64,000 bases of DNA from Vibrio splendidus (GCF_002873455.1 NZ_MCUN01000054.1:1-64000), one strand, 5' to 3'; counted from the first letter of the stretch, positions 16,954 through 25,691 are shown. Program-made: numbers and translations. The notes: generated by a model not told the origin, from the sequence alone.

Positions 16954-17307
16954 ATGAGCAACATCATCAAGGCTCTTGAAGAAGAGCAACTAAAATCAGA
17001 CCTTCCTAAATTCGCACCAGGTGACACTGTTGTAGTTCAGGTTAAGGTAAAAGAAGGTGACCGTGAGCGTCTACAAGCTTTCGAAGGCGTTGTAATCGCT
17101 ATTCGTAACCGTGGTCTACACTCTGCATTCACAGTTCGTAAGATTTCGAACGGTGAAGGCGTAGAGCGTGCGTTCCAAACTCACTCTCCAATGGTTGATA
17201 GCATCGAAGTTAAACGCCGTGGTGCAGTACGTCGTGCCAAGTTGTACTACCTACGTGAGCGTTCTGGTAAGTCAGCTCGTATTAAAGAGAAGCTTACTAA
17301 GAAGTAA
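16954..17307 (+). CDS. rplS: 50S ribosomal protein bL19
   Basis: Large-subunit protein (117 aa) located at the 30S-50S interface. The pattern FAPGDTVVVQVKVKEGDRERLQAFEGVVIA and the basic C-terminus KRRGAVRRAKLYYLRERSGKSARI are characteristic. AGGAATT precedes the ATG. It closes the rpsP-rimM-trmD-rplS operon, and a strong terminator lies 21 bases beyond the stop. Confidence 0.98.
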   Translation: MSNIIKALEEEQLKSDLPKFAPGDTVVVQVKVKEGDRERLQAFEGVVIAIRNRGLHSAFTVRKISNGEGVERAFQTHSPMVDSIEVKRRGAVRRAKLYYLRERSGKSARIKEKLTKK

Positions 17308-17328
17308 TTCTTTTTGCATTCTATCGAT

Positions 17329-17358
17329 AAAAGCGGAGCCATTTGGCTCCGCTTTTTT
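17329..17358 (+). terminator. Terminator of the rpsP-rplS operon
   Basis: AAAAGCGGAGCC pairs with GGCTCCGCTTTT around ATTT, followed by a T-run. Confidence 0.95.
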
Positions 17359-17386
17359 GTGCCTGCTATTTGGATTTTTGAAAGCC

Positions 17387-17527
17387 AGAGATCCCCATCT
17401 CGCTCGTCCCTCACTCTTGAGGGTGACGAATGACAGGCCTTGATAGGCTGTCGAACCGCTGAGGGAGTTTTGAATCAACCAGTGCTGTCATTCCCTAGAC
17501 TGACGAAGGAAGGAGTAGGGAATCTCT
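17387..17527. repeat. Inverted pair of REP-like modules (BIME- or MITE-like)
   Basis: Two modules face each other. The left one (17387-17436) opens with AGAGATCCCC, contains the hairpin CCCTCA-CTCT-TGAGGG and ends in GAATGACAG. The right one (17485-17527), read on the minus strand, opens with AGAGATTCCC, contains a TTCCCTA/TAGGGAA dyad and ends in the exact inverse, so CTGTCATTC is at 17485-17493. The 48-base spacer holds another small hairpin, GCCT-TGAT-AGGC. There is no open reading frame. It resembles dispersed palindromic elements of vibrios; copy number is unknown from this window. Confidence 0.65.
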
Positions 17528-17548
17528 AAGTACCATGCTATATGCAAT

Positions 17549-17579
17549 AAAAAAGGATTGACGTAAAACGCCAACCCTT
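17549..17579 (-). terminator. Terminator of the pil-coaE-zapD-yacG run
   Basis: On the minus strand AAGGGTTGGCG pairs with CGTCAATCCTT (two G-T wobbles) around TTTTA, then TTTTTTATT. Its first arm matches that of the luxR terminator almost exactly. Confidence 0.9.
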
Positions 17580-17587
17580 CAAAATTT

Positions 17588-17608
17588 ACTCGCTACTCGC
17601 TACTCGCT
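17588..17608. repeat. Heptamer tandem repeat ACTCGCT x3 at the yacG 3' end
   Basis: Three exact copies of ACTCGCT end on the first base of the yacG stop codon as read on the plus strand. They probably arose by slippage. Confidence 0.85.
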
Positions 17609-17805
17609 TAGTGCGGATCTTCCGACCAACCATCGCTATCTGACATGTCTGGTGCGCCAGCAATGCTGTTCTCTTCGTCTGCCCATTCACCGAAATCAAT
17701 CATCTGACATTGCTTACTGCAAAACGGGCGGTGTGGGCTTTGTTCGCCCCATTCAACGTCGGCATTACATTGAGGGCATTTAACGATGGTGATTTTTTTC
17801 GACAT
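17608..17805 (-). CDS. yacG: DNA gyrase inhibitor / zinc-binding protein YacG
   Basis: A 65-residue protein that coordinates one zinc ion through CPQC (residues 10-13) and FCSKQC; homologues bind GyrB and inhibit gyrase. The order CxxC, HRPFCSxxCxxxDFGEWA and an acidic disordered tail (DEENSIAGAPDMSDSDGWSE) is typical. It is the last gene of the minus-strand run that starts at pilA. Its terminator lies 29 bases beyond the stop. Confidence 0.95.
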   Translation of the reverse strand: MSKKITIVKCPQCNADVEWGEQSPHRPFCSKQCQMIDFGEWADEENSIAGAPDMSDSDGWSEDPH

Positions 17806-17886
17806 AGTGATTCTTAATTAGAGGGTATTGTAAGAAAGAGTTTAGGCTCGAGTGAGGGCTCAAGCCAAACTATAAAAGGAAATTAA

Positions 17887-18627
17887 TTAGCTGCAGACAG
17901 CCAATTCAAATTCGATGTCCTGAGTGCAGGCTTGTCCAGTCTCAAAGCTCATGAACTTAACTGCAAAACGGTTTTTATGCCCCGAAATCATCGGGTAGGC
18001 ACCGTATTGCATTGGAATAGAAAGGCGAAGGATATTCGCTTCATCAGCATCGCTCTGGAAGAAGCCAGCGCGAGCCATTTGCTCTTTAAAGTGACCAGTT
18101 TCTCTGGTGAGTTTTAACCATAGTGTTAGCGCTTCATACAGAGGCTGTAGGCTATCCATCCAAGCTTTGGCATCTCGCACCTTCTTATCTAGAGGAAGAT
18201 GCAACCAATAATGCAGTGCGGGTAAATCAAAGCAGCATGAGCCACCTGGTAAATTAAAGCGCTGACGTATGGCACTCAAGAAGCGGTCTTCTTTAAGTGA
18301 TTGCCCAAAACGCTCCGCCTGCATCAGTTCACGATAGATGTTGCTAATATCGTTGAGTAGTGAAGTCAGCATCTCTTGATCGACACCTTCAACATCTAAC
18401 CAGCTTTTGTAGGTTACACGCTGCTTCTCAATATCTTTTGCGAGTTCGCTCTTTAGTTGGATCTGTTCGAAGATTTCAATCAGATCAAAGATGGAACGGA
18501 AAAAGAGTTGATACTGTTGAGCATCGGAAAATGTAGAAGACAAATGCAGCTGCCTCAAGAGTGATTCAACTCTTAAGTAGATGCGCGTTTTCTCATTTAG
18601 AGGATGTTCAAATTTATGGGTGATCAT
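17887..18627 (-). CDS. zapD: Cell division protein ZapD
   Basis: Cytoplasmic FtsZ-binding protein that bundles FtsZ protofilaments and stabilises the Z ring. The start at 18627 gives the conserved ITHKFEHPLNEKTRIYLRVE N-terminus (246 aa) and has GAAGG at good spacing; the in-frame codon at 18642 would add five residues. The protein is mainly helical, with SGHKNRFAVKF near the C-terminus, which belongs to the beta domain. Located between coaE and yacG, the order conserved in gammaproteobacteria. Confidence 0.96.
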   Translation of the reverse strand: MITHKFEHPLNEKTRIYLRVESLLRQLHLSSTFSDAQQYQLFFRSIFDLIEIFEQIQLKSELAKDIEKQRVTYKSWLDVEGVDQEMLTSLLNDISNIYRELMQAERFGQSLKEDRFLSAIRQRFNLPGGSCCFDLPALHYWLHLPLDKKVRDAKAWMDSLQPLYEALTLWLKLTRETGHFKEQMARAGFFQSDADEANILRLSIPMQYGAYPMISGHKNRFAVKFMSFETGQACTQDIEFELAVCS

Positions 18628-18653
18628 CGAGCAAACCTTCATTCAACATTGTT

Positions 18654-19268
18654 CTATTTTGACCGATCTACAGTACTGATTGCCAGATACTTTTGATGTA
18701 AATCTGTGATTTGAGGCAAAAGTTCTTGGTTTTTAGTATGGTTTTTAATCACGTCATCTGCAACTGCTAAGCGTTGTTCTCTTGAAGCCTGTGATTTTAA
18801 AATTGATGTAACTTGTTCCTTAGAAACATTATCACGACTCATCGTACGCTCTATTTGCACTTCTTTTGGCACATCAACGATTAATACGCGATCGGCCATG
18901 CCTTGCATTTGATTTTCAACCAATAGCGGTGCAACTAATAAAGCATAAGGTGATGTGACTTTAGACAGGTCACTGTCAATTTTGTTACGAATCATGGGGT
19001 GCAGCAGGTCATTGAGCCATTGTTTCTCTGTGGGATCCGAGAAGATTAACTCACGCAGCTTACTTCGGTTGAGTGCTCCATCTTCAAGTAAGATAGCCTC
19101 ACCAAAATGGTCGGTAATCTGCTTTAAGCCGTCACTGCCTACTGCGACGACTTCGCGTGCAACGATATCAGCATCGACAATATCAATATTAAAATGCTCA
19201 TTGAAGAGATTAGCAACTGTGGTTTTTCCACTGGCGATACCACCGCTTAATCCGATAATGATTGCCAT
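18654..19268 (-). CDS. coaE: Dephospho-CoA kinase CoaE
   Basis: Phosphorylates the 3'-hydroxyl of dephospho-CoA with ATP, the final step of coenzyme A synthesis. The P-loop GLSGGIASGKTT lies at residues 6-17, DADIVAREV follows in the acceptor site, and VLIVDVPKEVQIER and MSRDNVSKEQV form the lid. 204 aa is the standard size. It ends 26 bases before zapD and begins two bases after pilD, so translation is probably coupled. Confidence 0.97.
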   Translation of the reverse strand: MAIIIGLSGGIASGKTTVANLFNEHFNIDIVDADIVAREVVAVGSDGLKQITDHFGEAILLEDGALNRSKLRELIFSDPTEKQWLNDLLHPMIRNKIDSDLSKVTSPYALLVAPLLVENQMQGMADRVLIVDVPKEVQIERTMSRDNVSKEQVTSILKSQASREQRLAVADDVIKNHTKNQELLPQITDLHQKYLAISTVDRSK

Positions 19269-19270
19269 GG

Positions 19271-20140
19271 TTAAATTCCTAGTACAGAAGTGAAATACCA
19301 GCCCATGATGTCGTTACCCCACATCAAACTCACCCAACCCGCAATTGCAAGGTAAGGTCCAAATGGAAAGGCTTTATCTATACCTTGTTGTTTTAAGCGA
19401 AGTTGAATTAATCCGAAAACTAAGCCGACCAGTGACGACAAAAGAATGATCATTGGTAGGTGCTGCCAGCCAAGCCACGCGCCAAGCGCAGCTAATAACT
19501 TGAAATCACCGTAACCCATGCCTTCTTTGCCTGTTAACAGCTTGAACAGCCAATAAACCGACCAAAGTGCTAGGTAGCCTGCCATTGCGCCAATCACTGA
19601 ATCTTGAAGAGATACTGGGCTGATATTAAACAGAGCTAACGCGATACCGGACCAAACTAAAGGCAAGGTAATTTGATCAGGCAACAGCATAGTATCGAGA
19701 TCGATAGAGGTTGCGGTAATCAATGCAAACGTGAAAAAAATCAAAGCAATGGCGTAGTAACTGAAACCAAAGTGGCTCGCGACTACGGTACAAAGTATCG
19801 CCGTAAGCAGTTCGACCAATGGGTAACGAGCGCTGATTGGGTTAGCACAGCTATGGCACTTGCCCTTTAAGAACAACCAACTTAATACTGGAATATTGTC
19901 GATGATTCTTAATTGGGTTTTACATTTCGGGCAGGTAGAACGAGGGATACTGAGATTGAACTTTCCCTCTGGTGCTGGAATTTTATATTGAGAGAAATAC
20001 TCCGAGCACTCTTGTTGCCACTCTCGTTCCATCATTATAGGTAAACGGTGTATGACTACGTTGAGGAAGCTGCCGATAAGAAGGCTAAAAATAAAAGCTA
20101 ATACGGGGAATAGCCAAGGATAGTAGTGAAATACTTCCAT
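19271..20140 (-). CDS. pilD: Type IV prepilin peptidase / N-methylase PilD
   Basis: Membrane aspartyl protease that cleaves type IV pilin and type II secretion pseudopilin leaders and methylates the new N-terminus. Two CxxC pairs (CPKC and CHSC) form the cytoplasmic zinc domain. The catalytic aspartates are in SIDLDTMLLPDQI and GMGYGDFKLLAALGAW (the GxGD motif). Translation from 20140 has AAAGGA upstream; a GTG at 20155 is less likely. The predicted 289 aa carries seven or eight membrane segments. The enzyme must process PilA of the same operon and probably Eps and MSHA substrates encoded elsewhere. Confidence 0.96.
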   Translation of the reverse strand: MEVFHYYPWLFPVLAFIFSLLIGSFLNVVIHRLPIMMEREWQQECSEYFSQYKIPAPEGKFNLSIPRSTCPKCKTQLRIIDNIPVLSWLFLKGKCHSCANPISARYPLVELLTAILCTVVASHFGFSYYAIALIFFTFALITATSIDLDTMLLPDQITLPLVWSGIALALFNISPVSLQDSVIGAMAGYLALWSVYWLFKLLTGKEGMGYGDFKLLAALGAWLGWQHLPMIILLSSLVGLVFGLIQLRLKQQGIDKAFPFGPYLAIAGWVSLMWGNDIMGWYFTSVLGI

Positions 20141-20207
20141 AGTGTCCTTTACCACTTAATCAAGGTGAGCAGAGGTTGGCTGCTCATGGGTGTTTAGTTG
20201 CTTTTAA

Positions 20208-21437
20208 CTATCCTAACACACTCATAAGATTAAAGATCGGTAAGTACATCGCGACAACAAGTCCACCAACTACGGTGCCTAAAAATACGATGATCAGTGG
20301 CTCTAGAATCTTACCTAGGTTATCGACGGTGTTGTCTACTTCGAACTCGTAAATGGAAGCGACTTTATTGAGCATATCATCTAGGTTTCCTGACTCTTCG
20401 CCAATCATCACCATCTGCAAAACCATCTCAGGAAAGGCGTTGGTATTACGCATTGCAATGTACATCGGCATGCCAGCGGCAGTTTCACGGTGAACCTCAA
20501 TGATCGCCGATTCATAATGCAGATTGCCTGCGGTTTTTGCTGTGGTTTTTAGGCTGGTTAAAATAGGAATCCCAGAACTAAAACTGGTTGAAAGTGTTCG
20601 GCTGAATTTTGCAATCGATGCTTTGGTGATGACAGCACCCAATATCGGAAAACGTAAGCCAAGGCGACTGGTTGAAAGCCGAATTGAGTAGGACCGCTGA
20701 CGCAGCTGTTGGAAAGACAGAATTAATAAACCAATACCGATGGCACTATAGAAACTATAAGCCTGCATCCAGTGGGAAAGGTAAAGCACTTGCTGGGTGA
20801 ACCAAGGTAAGTCTGCTCCGAAGCCTGAAAACATCGATTCAAATTCCGGGATGACCATGGTCAGCATTAAGTAGGAAACGGTAAGAGCGACCGCAACAAC
20901 CATTGCAGGATAGATGAGCGCCTTTATAACTTTGGATTTTAGTTGCTCACTCTTTTCACGGTAGGTAGCCAAACGTTCGAAGACCTGTGCAAGGTTGCCG
21001 GAAAGTTCGCCTGTCGCAACTAAGTCGGTATACAGATCATCAAAGTGACGACTTGCGGTTCGCATGGCTTTTGAGATCGGAGTCCCTGCTTCTACGCCTT
21101 TGCAGATGTGCGATAAAATCGATTTCATTTCTGCTTTGCGGTGATTGTCTGACACTAACTTGATGGCTTGCACGATGGGCACACCAGTCGCCAACATGGT
21201 AGCTAATTGTCGAGTCAAAATAGTGATGTCTTGGGCTTTGACTCGATGAGTTAAACGAGTGATTGCTGAGATGCTTTTCTTTTTGATTTTCTTAATCTGA
21301 ATGTGCTGCTCTTTGAGCTTCTCTCGCACTTCTAATTCGGTGAGCGCTAAGCTCTGCCCAGACACTTTCTTGCCAGAACTATTGATTCCCTTCCAATGGT
21401 AGTTTTTTAGTTGTGATTGTTTGCTTTTACCACTCAT
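20208..21437 (-). CDS. pilC: Type IV pilus inner-membrane platform protein PilC
   Basis: GspF/PilC-family platform (409 aa) around which the PilB ATPase drives pilin assembly. Two homologous helical cytoplasmic domains (beginning LTRQLATMLATGVPI, and later FSRTLSTSFSSGIPI) are each followed by membrane segments, and the C-terminus carries GKILEPLIIVFLGTVVGGLVVAMYLPIF. It lies 14 bases after pilB and 67 bases before pilD. Confidence 0.96.
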   Translation of the reverse strand: MSGKSKQSQLKNYHWKGINSSGKKVSGQSLALTELEVREKLKEQHIQIKKIKKKSISAITRLTHRVKAQDITILTRQLATMLATGVPIVQAIKLVSDNHRKAEMKSILSHICKGVEAGTPISKAMRTASRHFDDLYTDLVATGELSGNLAQVFERLATYREKSEQLKSKVIKALIYPAMVVAVALTVSYLMLTMVIPEFESMFSGFGADLPWFTQQVLYLSHWMQAYSFYSAIGIGLLILSFQQLRQRSYSIRLSTSRLGLRFPILGAVITKASIAKFSRTLSTSFSSGIPILTSLKTTAKTAGNLHYESAIIEVHRETAAGMPMYIAMRNTNAFPEMVLQMVMIGEESGNLDDMLNKVASIYEFEVDNTVDNLGKILEPLIIVFLGTVVGGLVVAMYLPIFNLMSVLG

Positions 21438-21451
21438 TTTCGCTCCGTGAA

Positions 21452-23137
21452 TTATAGGTACAGAACACGTTGTAGTTCTTGGTAGCTGGTGGTGCCTTCC
21501 AGCAATTTATCTAGTCCTGATTCTTGCAGTGTTCGCATGCCTTCTCGGCGCGCTAAGTTTTCAATGGCTAACGCGTTCGGTTTGTCGATCAGGCGGCTTT
21601 TCAGCTGGTCACTAAACGGCATGACTTCATAAATACCGACTCGCCCAGAGTATCCCTGATTACACTCATTACACCCTTGTGAGTTGGCTTTGTAGATGAT
21701 TTGGCTATTGGGAATAGAGTGGCGTAGAAATATATCAGGTGAGTCATCAGCTACTTTACAGTGGTTGCACAGTCGTCTTGCCAGTCGTTGGGCGATAATC
21801 AGGCTTAATGATGAAGCGAGGTTAAAAGGTTCTATCCCCATATGAGAGAGGCGAGTCACGGTTTCTGCGGCGGAATTAGTGTGCAATGTTGAAAGAACTA
21901 AGTGTCCAGTTTGTGAAGCTTTGATCGCGATCTCTGCGGTTTCCAAATCACGGATCTCTCCGACCATCACCACATCAGGATCTTGTCGTAAAAATGATCG
22001 CAACGCTTCAGCAAATCCAAAGCCGATCTTAGGCGTCAATTGTACCTGATTGATGCCACGCAGGTTAATTTCAACAGGATCTTCGGCTGTTGAGATGTTT
22101 CGTTCTGTAGTGTTAAGAACGCGAAGGCCAGTATAAAGAGAAACCGTTTTACCGCTGCCAGTTGGCCCGGTCATTAAGATCATTCCTTGCGGGCGTTTCA
22201 ATGCATTAAGGTAAAGTGCTTTTTGATCCTCGCTGTAACCTAGCTTATCGATATCGAGATTGGCAGCACTGCTGTCTAGAAGGCGAAGAACGATCTTTTC
22301 TCCCCATAATGTTGGCAGTGTTGATACGCGCATATCAATCGCCAGTTCGTCGTTTAAACGTAATTTAATACGACCATCTTGAGGTAAGCGGCGCTCGGCG
22401 ATATCGAGTTTGGCGAGAATCTTCAAGCGCGCCGATAGACGACGACTTAAGTGAGAAGCGGGCTGTTGGATCTCAACAAGAATGCCATCGCAACGCAGGC
22501 GTACGCGGTAGTTTTCTTCATAAGGTTCGAAGTGGATGTCTGATGCCCCTTTACGTGCAGCATCGACTAGAATCTGATTGATAAAGCGACTGACAGGGGA
22601 GTCATCTTGGCTGAGGTCTTCAATCGAAGTTATCTCGTCATCAGATATCTCAACAAGGTTAGCGAGCTCATCTTGGGTGATCTCTTTGCGCTTGGAATCT
22701 TGTCCGGAAATAGAACGTCCATACAGCTTTCGTATTGCGCCTTCTAATTCAGAGTAATTAGCGACAACCAATTCAATCTGTAATCCTGTCGCAAAGCGGA
22801 AGTCATCTTCAGCCTGTAAGTCGGTCGGATCGGCAGAAGCGAGTGTCAGAGTTGAGCTAGAAACTGAAATTGGAATGGCGCGATACTTGGTGATCAGCTC
22901 ACGAAGCCCTAACTGTTCGCATAAAGCTTCGTAGTCCGTATTGCCAAGTTGTACCAACGGCAAGCCGAAGATGGCCTGAATGTTATTTGCGAGACTCTCG
23001 CCGGTGAAGATGTCTAGAACGAGTAAAGCTTCAGGCGTAGAAAGACCTGAAGCATGTACATGTTCCGCAACGGCTTGTTCTTGAGTCTGACTAAGTAAAT
23101 TAGCCTGACGGAGAATCGTTGGGAGGTTGGTGAGCAT
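21452..23137 (-). CDS. pilB: Type IV pilus extension ATPase PilB
   Basis: Hexameric secretion ATPase (561 aa) powering pilus extension. An N-terminal MshEN-like domain is followed by the ATPase core: Walker A GPTGSGKT, Asp box LRQDPDVVMVGEIRD, Walker B region and a His box, TGHLVLSTLHTN. A tetracysteine zinc site appears as CNHC with CNEC. Its ATG overlaps the pilA stop by one base (TAATG), a sign of translational coupling. The retraction ATPase PilT is not in this window. Confidence 0.97.
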   Translation of the reverse strand: MLTNLPTILRQANLLSQTQEQAVAEHVHASGLSTPEALLVLDIFTGESLANNIQAIFGLPLVQLGNTDYEALCEQLGLRELITKYRAIPISVSSSTLTLASADPTDLQAEDDFRFATGLQIELVVANYSELEGAIRKLYGRSISGQDSKRKEITQDELANLVEISDDEITSIEDLSQDDSPVSRFINQILVDAARKGASDIHFEPYEENYRVRLRCDGILVEIQQPASHLSRRLSARLKILAKLDIAERRLPQDGRIKLRLNDELAIDMRVSTLPTLWGEKIVLRLLDSSAANLDIDKLGYSEDQKALYLNALKRPQGMILMTGPTGSGKTVSLYTGLRVLNTTERNISTAEDPVEINLRGINQVQLTPKIGFGFAEALRSFLRQDPDVVMVGEIRDLETAEIAIKASQTGHLVLSTLHTNSAAETVTRLSHMGIEPFNLASSLSLIIAQRLARRLCNHCKVADDSPDIFLRHSIPNSQIIYKANSQGCNECNQGYSGRVGIYEVMPFSDQLKSRLIDKPNALAIENLARREGMRTLQESGLDKLLEGTTSYQELQRVLYL

Positions 23138-23565
23138 TATGGACAGTTTTTGATTGTGATATCAGTCGTTTCGGTACAAGTCCAGAGCCCGGATGTTCCA
23201 TCTTTTTCTAGAATAATCGTTTCGGTAGATGCAAGTGTACTATTGGCACCAAAAGTAAACTTAGCTTGAGAACTTGTAGAACCAGATGCGGCAGTAAGAG
23301 CTATAGTTCCTAATTTATTCATATCTGAAGCTCCGCCCACATCCCCAACATCTGTTGGAAAAGTACCATTTTCAGCATGAAAATTGTCTATATTTGTTAC
23401 TAATGCACGTAGAGTTGCAAGCCCTGATGCGGCTTCAGATTTTTTTACGTAATTTTGGTACTGGGGGACTGCAATTGTGGCTAGAACACCTATCACAGCC
23501 ACCACAATCATCAATTCAATTAACGTAAAACCTTTCTGATTTGTTCTTTTGTTTTTGTTATTCAT
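23137..23565 (-). CDS. pilA: Type IV major pilin PilA
   Basis: Type IVa pilin (142 aa), the structural subunit of the pilus that in vibrios mediates chitin attachment and natural DNA uptake. The leader MNNKNKRTNQKG is cut before F in KGFTLIELMIVV; the glutamate at mature position 5 is present. The hydrophobic helix runs on into AVPQYQNYV. The globular domain has a C-terminal cysteine pair (WTCTE and KNCP) forming the D-loop. The start at 23565 is preferred to 23604, which would give an over-long leader. A 256-base upstream gap to nadC supplies the promoter; in V. cholerae this operon is under TfoX/CRP control. Confidence 0.94.
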   Translation of the reverse strand: MNNKNKRTNQKGFTLIELMIVVAVIGVLATIAVPQYQNYVKKSEAASGLATLRALVTNIDNFHAENGTFPTDVGDVGGASDMNKLGTIALTAASGSTSSQAKFTFGANSTLASTETIILEKDGTSGLWTCTETTDITIKNCP

Positions 23566-23762
23566 TGTTCTATTCCATTGTTTAGTTTGTTTCAGCGCAA
23601 GCACTGGTTGATGGAAAGAATAGAAGTCGGAATGGGGAAGTGGAATGGTGTTCAGGTTTGGCCGCGAGTGGTTTCGTGTTTATTAGTGTGATGTTTCATA
23701 TGGCGCGCAAAATTATGCGACCAACTTAAATAAGTGATTGAAATACTGATAGTTTAGGTAAT
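23566..23762 (-). promoter_or_regulatory. pilA upstream region
   Basis: The region between the nadC terminator and pilA must hold the pil promoter, but no clear sigma-70 or sigma-54 element is visible. A near-palindrome, GCGCAAAATTATGCGA on the plus strand at about 23705-23720, stands out, as does a perfect CRP half-site, TGTGA, near 23689. Neither gives a full consensus match. Confidence 0.35.
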
Positions 23763-23792
23763 AAAAAAGGCACTGTTATCAACAATGCCTTT
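23763..23792 (-). terminator. Terminator after nadC
   Basis: On the minus strand AAAGGCATTGTT pairs with AACAGTGCCTTT around a 3-base loop, followed by more T residues. Confidence 0.92.
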
Positions 23793-23820
23793 GACGAAAA
23801 TATATTTACTATTCAGTTAA

Positions 23821-24711
23821 TTACGCTTTAAATCTCATGGATAAATCCATCGCTTTTAAGTGCTTAGTTAGTGCACCAACAGAGATGTAATCAACGCCCG
23901 TTTCAGCGAATTCTGTGATAGTGTCTAATGTTACATTGCCTGAATTTTCTAGAGCTGTACGTCCAGCGTTGATTTTCACGGCTTCACGCATCATGTCGGT
24001 AGTGAAGTTGTCTAGCATGATGATGTCTGCGCCAGCGCTGATCGCTTGTTCTAGCTCTGCTAGGCTTTCCGTTTCAACTTCCACAGGTTTACCCGGGTTA
24101 AGTTCTTTTGCCGTCGAGATAGCTTTCTCAATCCCACCACAGGCGATGATGTGGTTTTCTTTGATTAGGTAAGCATCGAAAACGCCAATACGGTGATTGA
24201 AACCGCCACCACAAGCGACTGCGTATTTTAGTGCGCTGCGAAGGCCAGGAATTGTTTTACGTGTGTCTAACAGGCGGCACTCTGTGTGTTTGATTTTGTC
24301 AGCGTAGATGGCTGTCGTAGTCGCACAACCCGATAGCGTTTGAATGAAGTTCATGGCATTACGCTCACCGGTTAATAGTGCTCGAGCAGGGCCTGTTAAC
24401 GAACAAAGCGTTTGGTTTGGTTCAACCTTGTCGCCATCTTCTACGTTCCACTCGATAGTCACTTCACCGCCCAATTGCTTAAACACTTCATCAGCCCAAG
24501 CTTTACCACAGAACACACCGTGTTCACGGGTAATGATGGTAGCGCTGTTGATTGCGTCTGCTGGGATTAGACTTGCCGTAATATCAGCCGCTGGATCTAA
24601 CGTTCCGCCTAGATCTTCTTTGATGGTCTCAGCCACTGAGCGAGTGATCTCGAGAGGCAGTTGCTCTTTTAAGTAGTCAAGGCGTTGGTGGCTGTTATGT
24701 GTGTTTTTCAT
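23821..24711 (-). CDS. nadC: Nicotinate-nucleotide pyrophosphorylase (carboxylating) NadC
   Basis: Quinolinate phosphoribosyltransferase: converts quinolinate and PRPP to nicotinate mononucleotide and CO2 in de novo NAD synthesis. Recognised stretches are EDLGGTLDPAADITA, CRLLDTRKTIPGLR, ACGGGFNHRIGVFDAYLIKENHI and VEVETESLAELEQA. The start at 24711 (MKNTHNSHQR, 296 aa) agrees with family length; the longer reading from a TTG at 24768 adds 19 hydrophobic residues not expected in this soluble enzyme. It diverges from ampD across 134 bases. Confidence 0.95.
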   Translation of the reverse strand: MKNTHNSHQRLDYLKEQLPLEITRSVAETIKEDLGGTLDPAADITASLIPADAINSATIITREHGVFCGKAWADEVFKQLGGEVTIEWNVEDGDKVEPNQTLCSLTGPARALLTGERNAMNFIQTLSGCATTTAIYADKIKHTECRLLDTRKTIPGLRSALKYAVACGGGFNHRIGVFDAYLIKENHIIACGGIEKAISTAKELNPGKPVEVETESLAELEQAISAGADIIMLDNFTTDMMREAVKINAGRTALENSGNVTLDTITEFAETGVDYISVGALTKHLKAMDLSMRFKA

Positions 24712-24845
24712 CGCAAATCTAATCTTGAAAGGGAGTGGGAATGGAATGATACTCTTGCTTAACTTCAAATTAAAGAGGCTAGCGTGACTGCTCTATGGGT
24801 AAGGTCACATCTTATTGTGCTAGCAGAAAAGAAAGTGAGACCAAG

Positions 24846-25394
24846 ATGACGATTAGCTTCAACGGATGGTATGACAACGCTCGGCATGTTCCTTCCCCGT
24901 ATTTTGATGTTAGACCTAGCGTCGACGATATCTCTCTGCTGGTGGTTCACAACATTAGTTTACCTCCGGGGCAATTTGGTGGGCCTTACATCGAACAGTT
25001 TTTTACGGGCAAACTTGACCCAGAAGAGCATCCATTTTTTCAGGTGATTCACCAAATGGGTGTTTCTGCACACTGCTTGATTCGTCGTGATGGTGAGGTT
25101 GTGCAGTTTGTTTCGTTCCTTGATAGAGCTTGGCACGCTGGCCAGTCCAGCTTTGCCGGCCGTGAAAGGTGTAATGACTATTCGATTGGTATTGAACTGG
25201 AAGGCAGTGACTTTGTGGCTTACACCGAGCAGCAGTATCAAGCGCTTACCCAATTAACGGAAACACTGGTATCGAGCTTCCCTCAAATTACCACTGAACG
25301 AATCACAGGCCACCAATATATTGCGCCTTTGCGCAAAACCGATCCTGGCTTGGTTTTCGACTGGCAGAAATTTAAAGAAAAGCTCAAGGGCTAA
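24846..25394 (+). CDS. ampD: 1,6-anhydro-N-acetylmuramyl-L-alanine amidase AmpD
   Basis: Cytoplasmic zinc amidase that removes the peptide from anhydromuropeptides during cell-wall recycling; its loss raises AmpC beta-lactamase in species with AmpR. The amidase_2 fold is visible in LLVVHNISLPPGQFGG, SAHCLIRRDGEVVQFV, RAWHAGQSSF, and ITGHQYIAPLRKTDPG, which include the zinc histidines. The ATG at 24846 gives 182 aa, matching the family; a longer reading from 24795 is unlikely. The usual enterobacterial partner ampE does not follow; pdhR comes next after a long gap. Confidence 0.95.
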   Translation: MTISFNGWYDNARHVPSPYFDVRPSVDDISLLVVHNISLPPGQFGGPYIEQFFTGKLDPEEHPFFQVIHQMGVSAHCLIRRDGEVVQFVSFLDRAWHAGQSSFAGRERCNDYSIGIELEGSDFVAYTEQQYQALTQLTETLVSSFPQITTERITGHQYIAPLRKTDPGLVFDWQKFKEKLKG

Positions 25395-25424
25395 GCCTCA
25401 ACTTTAGATAGCATTACTGCTGTT

Positions 25425-25446
25425 AGGCGTTGAATAGTCAATGCCT
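25425..25446 (+). terminator. Short hairpin after ampD
   Basis: AGGCGTTGA pairs with TCAATGCCT around ATAG with one G-T wobble. No immediate T-run follows, so termination efficiency is doubtful. Confidence 0.45.
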
Positions 25447-25691
25447 GGCATAATGATTTGTGAATTTTTGTTGTTGCTATGTAAAGAAAGTGGTGGAGAG
25501 GAGAGCATCAATAAATCGAGAGTGTGACGAGCTTATCAAACGCTAATTTATTAAAACTTATGAACAGAATTTCCATCCTAAATGTGCGCTTGGTTTGATT
25601 TTTAAACAAGTGGCACTAATCTTTCTGAAACAATCCATTTTTATCCTGAAACTTTCTAGCACGAATACTCCCCAAAAGTATTACCCCTGTA

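Noticed and set aside
23696..23730. Sigma-54 promoter for pilA (TGG...TTTTGCG on the minus strand)
   Set aside because: The GG and GC elements are 12 bases apart rather than the required 10, so it does not fit despite sigma-54 control of pilA in Pseudomonas.
24344..24676. 110-codon frame antisense to nadC
   Set aside because: It sits inside the conserved nadC coding sequence and has no independent support.
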